A stretch of DNA of 64,000 bases from Streptomyces sp. DT2A-34 (GCF_030499515.1 NZ_JASTWJ010000001.1:6304001-6368000); one strand, 5' to 3'. Shown: positions 42,862 to 50,556, counted from the stretch's first letter. The notes: generated by a model not told the origin, from the letters alone. A program made the numbers and translations.

Positions 42862-43626
42862 CTAGCCACGGTTCGAGTCGTAGCCCCACCGAGCCCGGCC
42901 GTCCTTGCCCATGAAGCATTTGGCGGGACGTCCGTCCTCAGCGATACCGAGAGCGCCGACCGGGGAGCAGGCGTATCCGAACTGGATACTCGCCTGACCG
43001 TCGAAGTCCTGGCCGCTCGTCCTGCCGTTGTCATCTGCCTCCGCTTCTTCCTCTTCCCCTGTCTCTGGGGCGTCGGATTCCTCTGCTTCCTCCGTCTCTG
43101 GGACGTCGGGTGGAGCAACGGACTCGGTCACCGCTGCGGTGGGCTCTAGCTCAGGCGACAGCGAAGGAGCAGGAGATACAGGAGGCGGCGTGGTCTCATC
43201 GTGGTCCGGTGACTCGCCCGGTGCGAGAGCCCCGGCCGTGACGAGGTAAACCACTGTCAGACTGGCGACCAGCCAGACCGCGGCAGGCTTGCCACCGGTG
43301 CGCACATTCTCCGTGCGCGGAGTGCGGATACCAGCCAGCACACTGCCGCCCAGCATCAACATCACCAGCACCACCCAGATGGCAACACCGTTCCCCCCGC
43401 TGTAGCCGTATGCCATCGTGCCGATCACGGCCACGAAGAAGATCGCCGCGAGGACGGCGTCAGCGAATGAACGCTGGCGTACCGCCGTCCAGGCAAAAGG
43501 CGCCCAGGAGAAAATCCCTACCGACACCATCGGCACAAGCACCCGGCCAACACAGCGACGTGCATAGCCCGGTATCGGCACATCTGTCAGCGGCAGCGGT
43601 GCGGACACGATTCTCCCCGAGGTCAC
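42862..43626 (-). CDS. Membrane protein with acidic linker and small Cys-containing C-terminal domain
   Basis: 254 residues. Four hydrophobic segments fill the N-terminal half (GRVLVPMVSVGIFSWAPF; FADAVLAAIFFVAVIGTMAY; GVAIWVVLVMLMLGGSVLAG; AVWLVASLTVVYLVTAGAL). A Pro/Glu-rich linker (TEEAEESDAPETGEEEEAEA) follows, then a short C-terminal domain (FGYACSPVGALGIAEDGRPA, KCFMGKDGRARWGYDS) that would lie outside. That end motif recurs in Streptomyces secreted proteins, but I cannot name a function. It may be a surface protein of the element, for example an exclusion or adhesion factor; this is speculation. Confidence 0.7.
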   Translation of the reverse strand: MTSGRIVSAPLPLTDVPIPGYARRCVGRVLVPMVSVGIFSWAPFAWTAVRQRSFADAVLAAIFFVAVIGTMAYGYSGGNGVAIWVVLVMLMLGGSVLAGIRTPRTENVRTGGKPAAVWLVASLTVVYLVTAGALAPGESPDHDETTPPPVSPAPSLSPELEPTAAVTESVAPPDVPETEEAEESDAPETGEEEEAEADDNGRTSGQDFDGQASIQFGYACSPVGALGIAEDGRPAKCFMGKDGRARWGYDSNRG

Positions 43627-44385
43627 TGCGATCGGGGCACGATCCCCGCCGGTGCGTTTTGCGCGTCAATGTAATGAAGGCCGCAGACTTCTCAAATGTC
43701 AGACGCCAATCTGTTACTCAACGTCGGACCATGGCCACCGGGTGGTCCTGGATCTACCGATTCAGAAGTTAAGGACGGCCCAGATCCTGGCGGGAGCGAC
43801 ACCGCCGTGATGGGAGCAGGCGCCCTGTCGGCCGATGGACAGGGGCGGCCCGCCGTCGGCGCACCTGGCCGGCCGGCGGTTGAAGCAAGCCTGCCCGTGT
43901 CGAGGTCGGCGCCCAGGACACCGCGTACGAGGAGGCGAAGACCGAATGGTTGGCGATTACCCCGCTCGGCCGACGGCGGCGTCAGCGCCCGCGGCCGTCT
44001 ACGGCCGACTTCAGGACAGGGGGCAGTCTGCTGACGGGTGCCCCTGGCCGCAAGGCTCGGGGACGGGCCGACGGCGGGGGTGCCAGGTCGTCCCTTCGTA
44101 CCCCTGGCCTGCCACCCCCACCCGCACTGCCTACAGCTATTGCTGACAGACGCAAGTTGTTACACAGAAAAGCAAATCAATCAATTAATGAAAAGATGAA
44201 AGAATGAAATCCAACGCGATCGACGCCCTGCCCTTGCCCTGGCCTATAGCCATGTGGAGCCGAGTGTGGGTAGGAAGGGGGAGGGGGTCGCGCGTTAGCC
44301 TTGCGAAGCCGGTCGACGCGGTCTCGACCGCGTTTTTTTGCGCGGCGTTTTTTATTCGCGCAGGTCGGATTTGCGAAGGCGTGGG
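43627..44385. other. 759-bp stretch with an AT-rich tract and no convincing gene
   Basis: Only shadow-like Arg/Gly-rich frames are present. Two things stand out: an unusually AT-rich tract at about 44160-44215 (gcaaatcaatcaattaatga and following), and a terminator hairpin with a T-run at 44316-44339 that belongs to no visible plus-strand gene. A small RNA, a lost gene or an insertion junction are all possible. Confidence 0.4.
44316..44339 (+). terminator. Rho-independent terminator with T-run, no obvious upstream gene
   Basis: Stem acgcggt / accgcgt with loop ctcg, followed by seven T (44333-44339). This is the only canonical hairpin-plus-T-run terminator noticed in the element. No coding sequence on the plus strand ends nearby. 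Confidence 0.7.
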
Positions 44386-44607
44386 TCAGTGCTTGGTGAA
44401 CTGCAAGTACCAATAGCCCAGTTTCTCGTCACGGCCGATGATCTTGGCCTCGGCGGTGTGCCCACAGCCGTCGCTAATCAGAACCGGCATGTCGATGGAA
44501 AGGTCCTCGTCCCCGTCGAGCGCATGATCATGGATGTACGTGATGCCGTTGCTCGATACGTAGCCATCTAGATTCGCCGTGAGTACAGGCATGAGCGCGT
44601 CTGACAC
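44386..44607 (-). CDS. Hypothetical 73-residue protein
   Basis: Starts at GTG 44607 (MSDALMPVLTANLDGYVSSN) with aagggg about nine bases upstream. It is acidic, with a beta-rich pattern (ITYIHDHALDGDEDLSIDMP, TAEAKIIGRDEKLGYWYLQF). No family recognised. It lies 48 bases downstream of the next minus-strand gene and may be co-transcribed with it. Confidence 0.6.
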   Translation of the reverse strand: MSDALMPVLTANLDGYVSSNGITYIHDHALDGDEDLSIDMPVLISDGCGHTAEAKIIGRDEKLGYWYLQFTKH

Positions 44608-44655
44608 GGACCCGCCCCTTCCTACGTGTGGGGTGCTGCTTCGATGGTAGATGCG

Positions 44656-45186
44656 TCAGGTCCACAGGTCGAGGATGGGATCGATGACAGGACGTATGCG
44701 GGCCCGGCCTTCGCGCTTCTCGTGCTTCTGGCCGGACAGAACGCTAACGGTCACAAGCTGTTCATCAGTAGTGACCACTACGTCGTAGTGGATCTCGTTG
44801 CGAGGGTCGGATTCCCCGTCAGGACTTGTCAAAGACGTCGGCCAGATCTCTAGTCTTTGATCGAGTAGAGCTGATCCGCTGGCGTGGAGGCTGGGTCGCG
44901 GCCAGCGGTCATACGCAGCGATACGATCAACTGTCCAGCCATCCCGCAGTGCGAAGGTGCTCAGTACGAGCGCACCGGATTCGTGCCGTCCGAGCGAGGC
45001 CAAGATGGGCGCGTATTCGTGCCAGGAACCCAGGGCATTAACGATCACCTGGTCCCTGTTCTCAATGTGGAACCGCAGGACCATCTCGTCTCGCTTAACG
45101 CCCCTATCGGACGGGCGCAATTCGATCTGAGGCGGCGTGAGCATCGGCGGAACTGACGCGGGTCCACCCGCTTCTACAGTTGCCAT
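44656..45186 (-). CDS. Hypothetical 176-residue protein
   Basis: Starts at ATG 45186 (MATVEAGGPASVPPMLTPPQ); an ATG at 45195 adds three residues. It has an alternating hydrophobic pattern suggesting a beta-rich fold (EMVLRFHIENRDQVIVNALG, EIHYDVVVTTDEQLVTVSVL) and ends RPVIDPILDLWT. Codon use is less GC-biased than in the core genes. I do not recognise it. It forms a likely minus-strand unit with the 73-residue gene and lies on the far side of the iteron region from the RepA-like gene. Confidence 0.6.
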   Translation of the reverse strand: MATVEAGGPASVPPMLTPPQIELRPSDRGVKRDEMVLRFHIENRDQVIVNALGSWHEYAPILASLGRHESGALVLSTFALRDGWTVDRIAAYDRWPRPSLHASGSALLDQRLEIWPTSLTSPDGESDPRNEIHYDVVVTTDEQLVTVSVLSGQKHEKREGRARIRPVIDPILDLWT

Positions 45187-45436
45187 ACACACCATCCTGC
45201 GCTCGCTGTTCGAGGCATGCGAATTGGCTGGATGACCGCGGCTGCTAGGCAGCCGCGCTGCTGGACGGTCAGCGTCGGGCTGGCCGCTCCTTGCCAGCTG
45301 GAGCAGCGTTTTCCCGTTCCAGAGAAGGGCGTCTCTTGCCCCGATGGCAGCCATTTCGCCATTCGGGCCTGGACGTTGATCGCCCAGAGGGTTATTCGGT
45401 AGGTCTCACGCTCCTGGTCACCGGCACGGTCACCTC

Positions 45437-45460
45437 CCCTCGGTCTTCCTAGACCGAGGG
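45437..45460. repeat. 10-bp inverted repeat beside the iterons
   Basis: ccctcggtct / agaccgaggg with loop tcct, perfect, six bases before the first iteron. It could be part of the replication origin or a terminator for the RepA-like gene; no T-run follows. Confidence 0.6.
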
Positions 45461-45465
45461 TGGGA

Positions 45466-45597
45466 GGGTGACTCCGAAGTGCGTCGGGGGTGACTGTAGG
45501 GGGTGACCAAGGGTGACTTCGCAGGTCAGAGGGGTGACCGCAAAAGGCGACCGAGGGTGACTGTCGCCCATCGGGGAGGGCGACTTTCGGGGTGACT
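45466..45597 (+). repeat. Iteron array (GGGTGACY repeats), putative replication origin
   Basis: gggtgact/c occurs at 45466, 45488, 45501, 45511, 45532, 45555 and 45590, with variants ggcgacc at 45546 and gggcgact at 45578, all in one orientation. Many start-to-start distances are near one or two helical turns (22, 13, 10, 21, 23). The array lies immediately downstream of the RepA-like gene, the place expected for initiator-binding iterons. Confidence 0.7.
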
Positions 45598-45600
45598 TGA

Positions 45601-47061
45601 TCATGAAGAGTCACCTTCTCCATTGAGGAGCTGTTGCTGTTCGTACGGTTCCTTCTGGTCGTCCTGGACGTACTCGTCGAGACGGTGCCGTTGGATGGCG
45701 CGGCGCCCCAATTCGCTGATCGCGTGGCGGCTGCCGGTTCGGCGGACGAGGCCCTTCTTCGCCAGCGCCCCGAGGACCTTGCTGACCTTGTTCCGGTCCT
45801 TGTAGGCCATCCCCATCTCTTCACGCAGTTCCGTAGCCGTCGCACCAACTTCCTCGAAGTCGGCCAACGCCCGAAGGTATGCGAGCTGGTTGTTGGTCAC
45901 TTCCGGGACGGGCGCCGAACCCGCACCGCCACTGGTCGTGAGCGCGATCGAGGTCCCGGACTCCACGACGTCAAACGTGGCGGGTGCCATCTCCTCCGCG
46001 TCCTTCTGGGCGGTGTTCTTGATCGTGACCGTGCCTGCTTGCCGGTTGCGGTTCACGGCGAACTCGGTGTCGACGGCCCCAAGGACCGCCGACGACCCCC
46101 GGCCACGCTCGTCGTCGCCGACCGGCGTGTGGTGGACGAGCCAGCACGAGGCGCCGGTCCGCTCCTGGATCAGCCCCAGCCGGTCGATGATCACGCCCAT
46201 CTCGGCCGCGTCGTTCTCCTTGACGCCGACGGTGCAGCGGGCCTGTGTGTCGAAGACGACGAGGCCGTATCCGCCCCGCTGGACGTACAGCCGCAGCAGG
46301 CGGAGCTGAGGGTCGTCACCGAGTTGCACGGGCCGGGGGTAGAAGTCCACATCGGTCATGTTGCAGCCGCGCAGTTCCTCCCACGCCCGTACCCGCTGCC
46401 TCGTGCCGGACGCCCCTTCGGCCACCACATACAGGACTCGCGCCGGAGCGACCTTGTGGCCGTGCCAATCGCAGCCCGTGCCGACGGACGCCGCCATGTC
46501 GAGGGTGACGAAGCTCTTCAGCGACTTCGGCGGACCGTTGGTGCGGATCAGCTTGCCCCTGGGGAGAACGCCGTCGATCAACCACTCCGGCTGCGGCAGC
46601 TCGTCCAGGCGGTCGCTGGTGTAGGTGTCGGCGGCCATGGCGGCGAGGGCCTGCTCGTCGGCATCAGTGGTTTCGTCGGACTCCGCCGCGAGCCGCCGCT
46701 CGGCCTGATGCCGCCGCTCGATCTCGTCCCTCAGCCGCCGGTCCTCAAGGCCCCGTTCCACCGCGTCCAGTGGGGTGCCCAGCGCGTCTGCGGCCCGGCT
46801 GAGTTGGTCGCCGACATGAGGCGGAACAAGTCGCCAAAGCGCATCGAGGTCGGCGTCATAGAAGTCGCCGCGCTGGAGTGCTTTGACCACTCGCGCGGAG
46901 TCCTTGTACTGATCTAGCAGGTCCCGGACGCTGGCCGTTTCCGACGGTGGTGCAGCCGCCGGCGGGTGCGTCGTGGAGCTGTCGATATCCGTGTCGGAGA
47001 GGTTGTCGTCGTCCGCCGTCACGACGGGCCGCTTGGGGTTGAACGGGGCTACGCTTGCCAT
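45601..47061 (-). CDS. RepA-like RecA-fold ATPase/helicase of plasmid type
   Basis: 486 residues. A RepA/AAA_25-type hexameric ATPase with Walker A GPPKSLKSFV (near residue 178), Walker B GLVVFDTQA (near residue 260) and LVHHTPVGDDERGRGSSAV (near residue 300). These are the features of plasmid RepA helicases and KaiC-like proteins. The C-terminus from about residue 400 looks like a winged helix (YLRALADFEEVGATATELRE ... LVRRTGSRHAISELGRRAIQ). In AICEs and Streptomyces plasmids such proteins act in replication of the excised form. The adjacent iterons support this. It is likely transcribed with the downstream-of-int regulatory genes on the same strand. Confidence 0.8.
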   Translation of the reverse strand: MASVAPFNPKRPVVTADDDNLSDTDIDSSTTHPPAAAPPSETASVRDLLDQYKDSARVVKALQRGDFYDADLDALWRLVPPHVGDQLSRAADALGTPLDAVERGLEDRRLRDEIERRHQAERRLAAESDETTDADEQALAAMAADTYTSDRLDELPQPEWLIDGVLPRGKLIRTNGPPKSLKSFVTLDMAASVGTGCDWHGHKVAPARVLYVVAEGASGTRQRVRAWEELRGCNMTDVDFYPRPVQLGDDPQLRLLRLYVQRGGYGLVVFDTQARCTVGVKENDAAEMGVIIDRLGLIQERTGASCWLVHHTPVGDDERGRGSSAVLGAVDTEFAVNRNRQAGTVTIKNTAQKDAEEMAPATFDVVESGTSIALTTSGGAGSAPVPEVTNNQLAYLRALADFEEVGATATELREEMGMAYKDRNKVSKVLGALAKKGLVRRTGSRHAISELGRRAIQRHRLDEYVQDDQKEPYEQQQLLNGEGDSS

Positions 47062-47123
47062 GTTGTGTCTCTCTGTTGATGCCCCTCCCGCGTGCGGACG
47101 TTCGGGTTATGGGTTTTGGTCAT

Positions 47124-47149
47124 CGCCCCGGGTTCGTCGGCCCGGGGCG
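47124..47149. terminator. Hairpin between the zinc-ribbon gene and the RepA-like gene
   Basis: Perfect 9-bp stem cgccccggg / cccggggcg with an 8-base loop, nine bases beyond the minus-strand stop at 47158. Probably attenuates transcription into the RepA-like gene. Confidence 0.65.
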
Positions 47150-47157
47150 GTCGCATG

Positions 47158-47430
47158 TCAGTCCCCGTCGCACAGGGCAACGCAGTCGTCTTCGTGGACG
47201 AAAACGATGGTCATCGCCCGCCCCGCCCTGGCCGCTGCCCGCCGTTCCGCCCGGTTGGGCCACCGCACGCGGGCGCCGCACGCCGGGCACTCCCCGGTGA
47301 CGTTCGCGACCCGGCGGGCGGCGAGCGCGGACTTCAGGTCTGGGTCGAGGTCGTCGAGGATCGACGGCTGGATGACCATCGCCCTCTGGCCGCCGACGTC
47401 GGCGGCGGTGATGTCGTACTCAGGCGGCAT
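47158..47430 (-). CDS. Small zinc-ribbon-like protein
   Basis: 90 residues: MPPEYDITAADVGGQRAMVI, then CPACGARVRWPNRAERRAAA and a C-terminal HEDDCVALCDGD. The CPAC pair with the later Cys/Cys could bind zinc. Its start overlaps the end of the upstream minus-strand gene by 11 bases, so the genes from the excisionase down to here form one operon. Small zinc-ribbon proteins of this sort are common beside xis in actinobacterial integrative elements; function unknown. Confidence 0.65.
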   Translation of the reverse strand: MPPEYDITAADVGGQRAMVIQPSILDDLDPDLKSALAARRVANVTGECPACGARVRWPNRAERRAAARAGRAMTIVFVHEDDCVALCDGD

Positions 47431-47629
47431 CGTTGGTCCGCCCCTTCCAGAACGCCCACAGCTCGTCCAGGTAGGCCTGGAACTCGGGTGTGTGGCAGTC
47501 CTTGCACACGGGGTACTGCACCGAGCAGTGCCGGCCCGTGTCATGAACGACACTCGAAAATTCCGCATCCGGGACAAAAGTGCCGCACAAGCGGCAGTCA
47601 TCCGGCATCCGGGTGTGCTCGCTGGTCAC
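47420..47629 (-). CDS. Small Cys-rich protein, unknown function
   Basis: 69 residues from GTG 47629, which overlaps the stop of the excisionase-like gene (GTGA). The pattern DDCRLCGTFV ... HCSVQYPVCKDCHTPEF contains two C-x-x-C pairs, suggesting a zinc finger. It is followed by FQAYLDELWAFWKG. No family recognised. Translational coupling on both sides places it in the xis operon. Confidence 0.65.
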   Translation of the reverse strand: MTSEHTRMPDDCRLCGTFVPDAEFSSVVHDTGRHCSVQYPVCKDCHTPEFQAYLDELWAFWKGRTNDAA

Positions 47630-47805
47630 GCTGCCCCCCGTTCGTGCTCTGCCAGCCACCGCTCGACATCGGCCCAGCGGTACCGGCAATGGCGGCCGAC
47701 CCGGACCGACTTCGGTCCGATTCCGAGATAGCGCCACTGGTCGAGTGTCCGCTTGGGGATCTTCAGGTAGTCGGCCACTTCGTCGGGCGTGGCGAGTCCG
47801 GCCAT
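47626..47805 (-). CDS. Excisionase-like helix-turn-helix protein (59 residues)
   Basis: Reads MAGLATPDEVADYLKIPKRT, then LDQWRYLGIGPKSVRVGRHC and RYRWADVERWLAEHERGAA. This is the MerR-like winged-helix pattern of actinobacterial excisionases: a domain start TPDEVADYLK, wing around RVGRHCRYRWADVERWL. ATG 47805 is preceded by a strong gaaaggag. It would direct the integrase towards excision. It is divergent from the Xre regulator and integrase, with two small palindromes in between. Confidence 0.85.
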   Translation of the reverse strand: MAGLATPDEVADYLKIPKRTLDQWRYLGIGPKSVRVGRHCRYRWADVERWLAEHERGAA

Positions 47806-47830
47806 CGATGCTCTCCTTTCGAGTTACATC

Positions 47831-47935
47831 GGCATCATCATCGATGCCTCTCGCTCGATGTTGAGCGACCTAACGCGTCGCGTCAAGAGGGAGCCACTGT
47901 CGATCGTGAGGGCTTGTGTATCTATCATCATGATG
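47831..47935. promoter_or_regulatory. Divergent promoter region with two short palindromes (xis / xre-int)
   Basis: ggcatc-atcatc-gatgcc (47831-47848) and catcatgatg (47926-47935) lie between the divergent excisionase and Xre genes and share the core catc/gatg. They are reasonable operator candidates for the Xre protein. Confidence 0.5.
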
Positions 47936-47948
47936 CGAAGCTGTGGCT

Positions 47949-48443
47949 ATGGCATCGGACAAGAGGAACCCGTTGGGGCCAGTCGGCGAGAACGTGCGGC
48001 GCAACGTGCAACGGCTCCGCGAGCAGCAGAACCTCTCGCTTGCGCAGGTATCCCGGAGGCTCGACAAGATCGGCAGGAAGATCCCCCCGCTCGGGCTCTC
48101 CCGCATCGAGGCAGGCGAGCGCCGCGTGGACGCAGACGACCTGGTTGCCCTCGCTGCGGTCCTGCGCGTCTCCGTTCCGGCGCTCCTGCTCCCGCACGAG
48201 GATCCAGGCATGCCGGTGTCCCTGGCGAGTCGGATGTCCGTCGAGTGGCGGACGGCGTGGAATTGGGTGCGCGGCGAGACCGCCGTGGCGGCCAGTCAGG
48301 ACTGGGTCGCGTTGCTGCCGTGGCGCGCGACCAATCAGCCGTATCTGAACGAGAAGGAACTGAAGCAACAGCCCTTCGAGCGGCCGACTCAATTCTCGGT
48401 CGAGGCGTGGGAAGAGATGAAAGACGATGGCCCAGGTAGTTGA
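47949..48443 (+). CDS. Xre-family transcriptional regulator
   Basis: 164 residues from ATG 47949 (GTG 47943 possible). The N-terminal helix-turn-helix reads VRRNVQRLREQQNLSLAQVS, RRLDKIG and LGLSRIEAGERRVDADDLVA, with LAAVLRVSVPALLLP closing the domain; the C-terminal part is unknown. It overlaps the integrase gene by 17 bases, so the two are co-expressed. In such elements a regulator of this type controls the switch between integrated and excised states; control of the divergent xis operon is inferred. Confidence 0.88.
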   Translation: MASDKRNPLGPVGENVRRNVQRLREQQNLSLAQVSRRLDKIGRKIPPLGLSRIEAGERRVDADDLVALAAVLRVSVPALLLPHEDPGMPVSLASRMSVEWRTAWNWVRGETAVAASQDWVALLPWRATNQPYLNEKELKQQPFERPTQFSVEAWEEMKDDGPGS

Positions 48444-49581
48444 TCGCTGGCACCTGACGCGGCTCGACAAGGCCGCCCGGCCGTGTAAGGCGCACAGCAC
48501 CAAGACCAAGACGCTTGTGCCCAGCGCCGTCCACGATAAGGGCATGCGCTGGCAGGTCCGGTACCGCGATCCGGACCGGAAGCAGGTGAAGGAGAACTTC
48601 ACCACCAAGCCCCAGGCGGAGCGCAGGGCGGCCGAGATCGCCATGGAGCTGGACAAGGGGACATACGTCCGTCCCAGCGAGCTGCGGATCACCTTCCGCG
48701 AGTACGCCGAGCAATGGCGTAAGGCGCAACCGCACCGGGCGACCACCGCTCGGGACGTCGAGACCGTCCTGCGGCTGTACGTCTATCCGAGGTTCGGCGA
48801 CCGGCAACTGACATCGATCCGGCAAGGTGAGCTGCAGGCGTGGCTGACGGGTCTGGTCCGGGTGAAGGGGCTGGCCCCACGTACCGCCAGGAAGGTTCAG
48901 CAGAAGGTCTCCGCCGTGTTCAACGCGGCCGTGCGCGACCGGCTGATACCGGCGTCACCCTGCGCCGGGCTGAAGGCCGTGGAGGTCCCCCACACCGAGG
49001 TCGCCCCGCTTACCTCGGCGGAGGTGCACAAGCTCGCCGGCGCCATGCCGGACCGGTACCGGGTGCTGGTCATCCTCGCAGTCGGAAGCGGGCTCCGGGC
49101 GGGAGAACTCTTCGGCCTCCAGGTCAAGCACATCGACTTCCTTCGCCGCACCGTTCGGGTCGAACAGCAGGTTCAGAGGGCGCATCCCGGCGTGGTCGTA
49201 TGTCCGCCCAAGACGAAGCACTCGTATCGGACTGTGCCTGTGCCACAGCGCGTGATCGACGCCCTTGCCGCTCACCTGAAGGCGTACCCGGCGGAACAAG
49301 ACGGCTTCCTGTTCGCAGGACCCGTCAACGCGGACCACTTCGCCGACACCGTTTGGCGTCCGGCGGTCAAGGCGGCCGGGCTCCCCAAGGGCACGCGGCT
49401 GCATGCCCTGAGGCACACGTACGCAAGCGTCCTGATCAAGCACGGCAAGGGGCCGAAGACCGTGGCAGCGCGACTGGGCGACACCGTGGTCGTGGCGATG
49501 GGAATCTACGCGCACCTGTTCCCCGACGACGATGAGGACACCCGCGAGGCGGTCGAGGAGTTCCTGCAGGAGGCTGCCTGA
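48427..49581 (+). CDS. int: Tyrosine recombinase (integrase) of the element
   Basis: 384 residues. An N-terminal arm-binding region (MRWQVRYRDPDRKQVKENFT) is followed by the core-binding SAM-like domain (ITFREYAEQWRKAQP) and a catalytic domain. The latter has Arg in SGLRAGELFGLQ, Lys near CPPKTKHSYRTVPVP, H-x-x-R in LHALRHTYASVLI and the nucleophile in MGIYAHLFPDD. The position that is normally LGH reads LGD, a departure from the family pattern. The gene lies beside the right junction; the 21-bp repeat begins one base after its stop codon. It is translationally linked to the Xre gene. Confidence 0.93.
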   Translation: MAQVVDRWHLTRLDKAARPCKAHSTKTKTLVPSAVHDKGMRWQVRYRDPDRKQVKENFTTKPQAERRAAEIAMELDKGTYVRPSELRITFREYAEQWRKAQPHRATTARDVETVLRLYVYPRFGDRQLTSIRQGELQAWLTGLVRVKGLAPRTARKVQQKVSAVFNAAVRDRLIPASPCAGLKAVEVPHTEVAPLTSAEVHKLAGAMPDRYRVLVILAVGSGLRAGELFGLQVKHIDFLRRTVRVEQQVQRAHPGVVVCPPKTKHSYRTVPVPQRVIDALAAHLKAYPAEQDGFLFAGPVNADHFADTVWRPAVKAAGLPKGTRLHALRHTYASVLIKHGKGPKTVAARLGDTVVVAMGIYAHLFPDDDEDTREAVEEFLQEAA

Positions 49582-49582
49582 A

Positions 49583-49603
49583 ATGTGCCCTCGATGTGCC
49601 CTC
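49583..49603 (+). repeat. Right 21-bp internal repeat (putative integrase arm-binding site)
   Basis: Two tandem copies of atgtgccctc with a single g between, identical to 2303-2323. It lies between the integrase stop and the right core repeat. Confidence 0.6.
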
Positions 49604-49655
49604 TGATCTTGGTCGAACGGCTGAGCGCCTGGTAGCCCGGATGGCAGCGCCCTGT

Positions 49656-49674
49656 AGGTGAGTTCGCCCACAAC
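49656..49674 (+). repeat. Right 19-bp direct repeat (putative att core, attR)
   Basis: aggtgagttcgcccacaac, identical to 2180-2198. Beyond it the sequence is chromosomal: the metallo-hydrolase gene starts 116 bases on. Confidence 0.8.
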
Positions 49675-49789
49675 AGCCCTAGGCGGAGGAGCGACCGGAG
49701 GTTTTGCGCCTTACGCTCGACAAACCGCACGACCCCCGACGCCCCATCCCTCGATCCTCTCTTTTTCCGCCAGCGGAGGTTTCTGTTTC

Positions 49790-50542
49790 ATGAAGCTCAC
49801 CGTCGTCGGCTGCTCGGGGTCGTTCCCGTCCGCGGAATCGGCCTGCTCGAGCTACCTCGTCGAGGCCGACGGCTTCCGGCTACTCCTCGACATGGGCAAC
49901 GGCGCCCTTGGCGAGCTGCAGCGCCACTGCGGTCTCTACGACCTCGACGCGATCTTCCTCAGCCATCTGCACGCCGACCACTGCATCGACATGTGCGCGT
50001 ACTTCGTCGCGCGCTACTACCGGCACGACGGCGGCCGCTGCGACCCGATCCCGGTCTACGGCCCCGAGGGCACCGAGCACCGCCTCACCACGGCCTACGC
50101 CGACACCCCCACCGCCTCGTCCATGAGCGAGGTCTTCGACTTCCACACGGTCAAGCCGTCCACCTTCGAGATCGGCCCGTTCCTCGTGCACACGGAACGC
50201 GTGGCCCACCCGGTGGAGGCGTACGGCATCCGGATCGAGCACGGCGGGAAGACCCTGACGTACTCCGGCGACACGGGCATCAGCACCGCCCTGGACGAAC
50301 TCGCCCGCGACGCCGACCTGTTCCTGTGCGAGGCGGCCTTCACGCACGGCAAGGAAGACATCCCCGACCTGCACCTCAACGGCCGCGAGGCAGGCCAGAC
50401 CGCGGCCCGCGCGCACGCCCGCCGCCTGCTCCTCACCCACATCCCGCCGTGGACCGACCCTGAGGTCAACCTGGCCGATGCGCGGGCGGTGTACGACGGG
50501 CCGGTGGAACTGGCGGCTCCGCGGATGACGTACGAGATCTGA
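49790..50542 (+). CDS. MBL-fold metallo-hydrolase (RNase Z-like family)
   Basis: 250 residues from ATG 49790, with ggagg eleven bases upstream. The metal-binding motif FLSHLHADHCID (H-x-H-x-D-H, near residue 66) is intact. Further ligands are expected in VHTERVAHPVEAYGIRI, LTYSGDTG and LLLTHIPPWTD. The single-domain size suits the small RNase Z/arylsulfatase-like class; the substrate is unknown. It is in the conserved chromosome and separated from nagE2 by a strong bidirectional terminator. Confidence 0.9.
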   Translation: MKLTVVGCSGSFPSAESACSSYLVEADGFRLLLDMGNGALGELQRHCGLYDLDAIFLSHLHADHCIDMCAYFVARYYRHDGGRCDPIPVYGPEGTEHRLTTAYADTPTASSMSEVFDFHTVKPSTFEIGPFLVHTERVAHPVEAYGIRIEHGGKTLTYSGDTGISTALDELARDADLFLCEAAFTHGKEDIPDLHLNGREAGQTAARAHARRLLLTHIPPWTDPEVNLADARAVYDGPVELAAPRMTYEI

Positions 50543-50556
50543 CCTGTACGACGTGA

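Larger units (their letters stand above)
2180..49674. mobile_element. Integrated 47.5-kb genetic element carrying ESX secretion and defence genes
   Basis: Seen directly: the 19-bp sequence aggtgagttcgcccacaac occurs at 2180-2198 and again at 49656-49674 in the same orientation. A tyrosine integrase ends 75 bases before the right copy. Genes on both sides form ordinary Streptomyces core neighbourhoods. Inside are an integrase, an excisionase-like gene, an Xre regulator, a RepA-like ATPase with iterons, several defence systems and an ESX locus. This is the layout of an actinobacterial integrative element that replicates after excision (AICE-like), but no TraB septal DNA translocase gene is visible. 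The insertion site is not a tRNA gene; the left end lies beside or in a small gene that is now broken. Confidence 0.85.

Noticed and set aside
43696..44207. Several plus-strand frames of 85-112 codons
   Set aside because: Arg/Gly/Pro-rich, no ribosome-binding sites, mutually overlapping; treated as non-coding.
45174..45848. Minus-strand frame overlapping the RepA-like gene end and the iterons
   Set aside because: The iterons merely keep the frame open (repeated VTP/SHP-like codons). It overlaps the end of the RepA-like gene out of frame and has no start signal.
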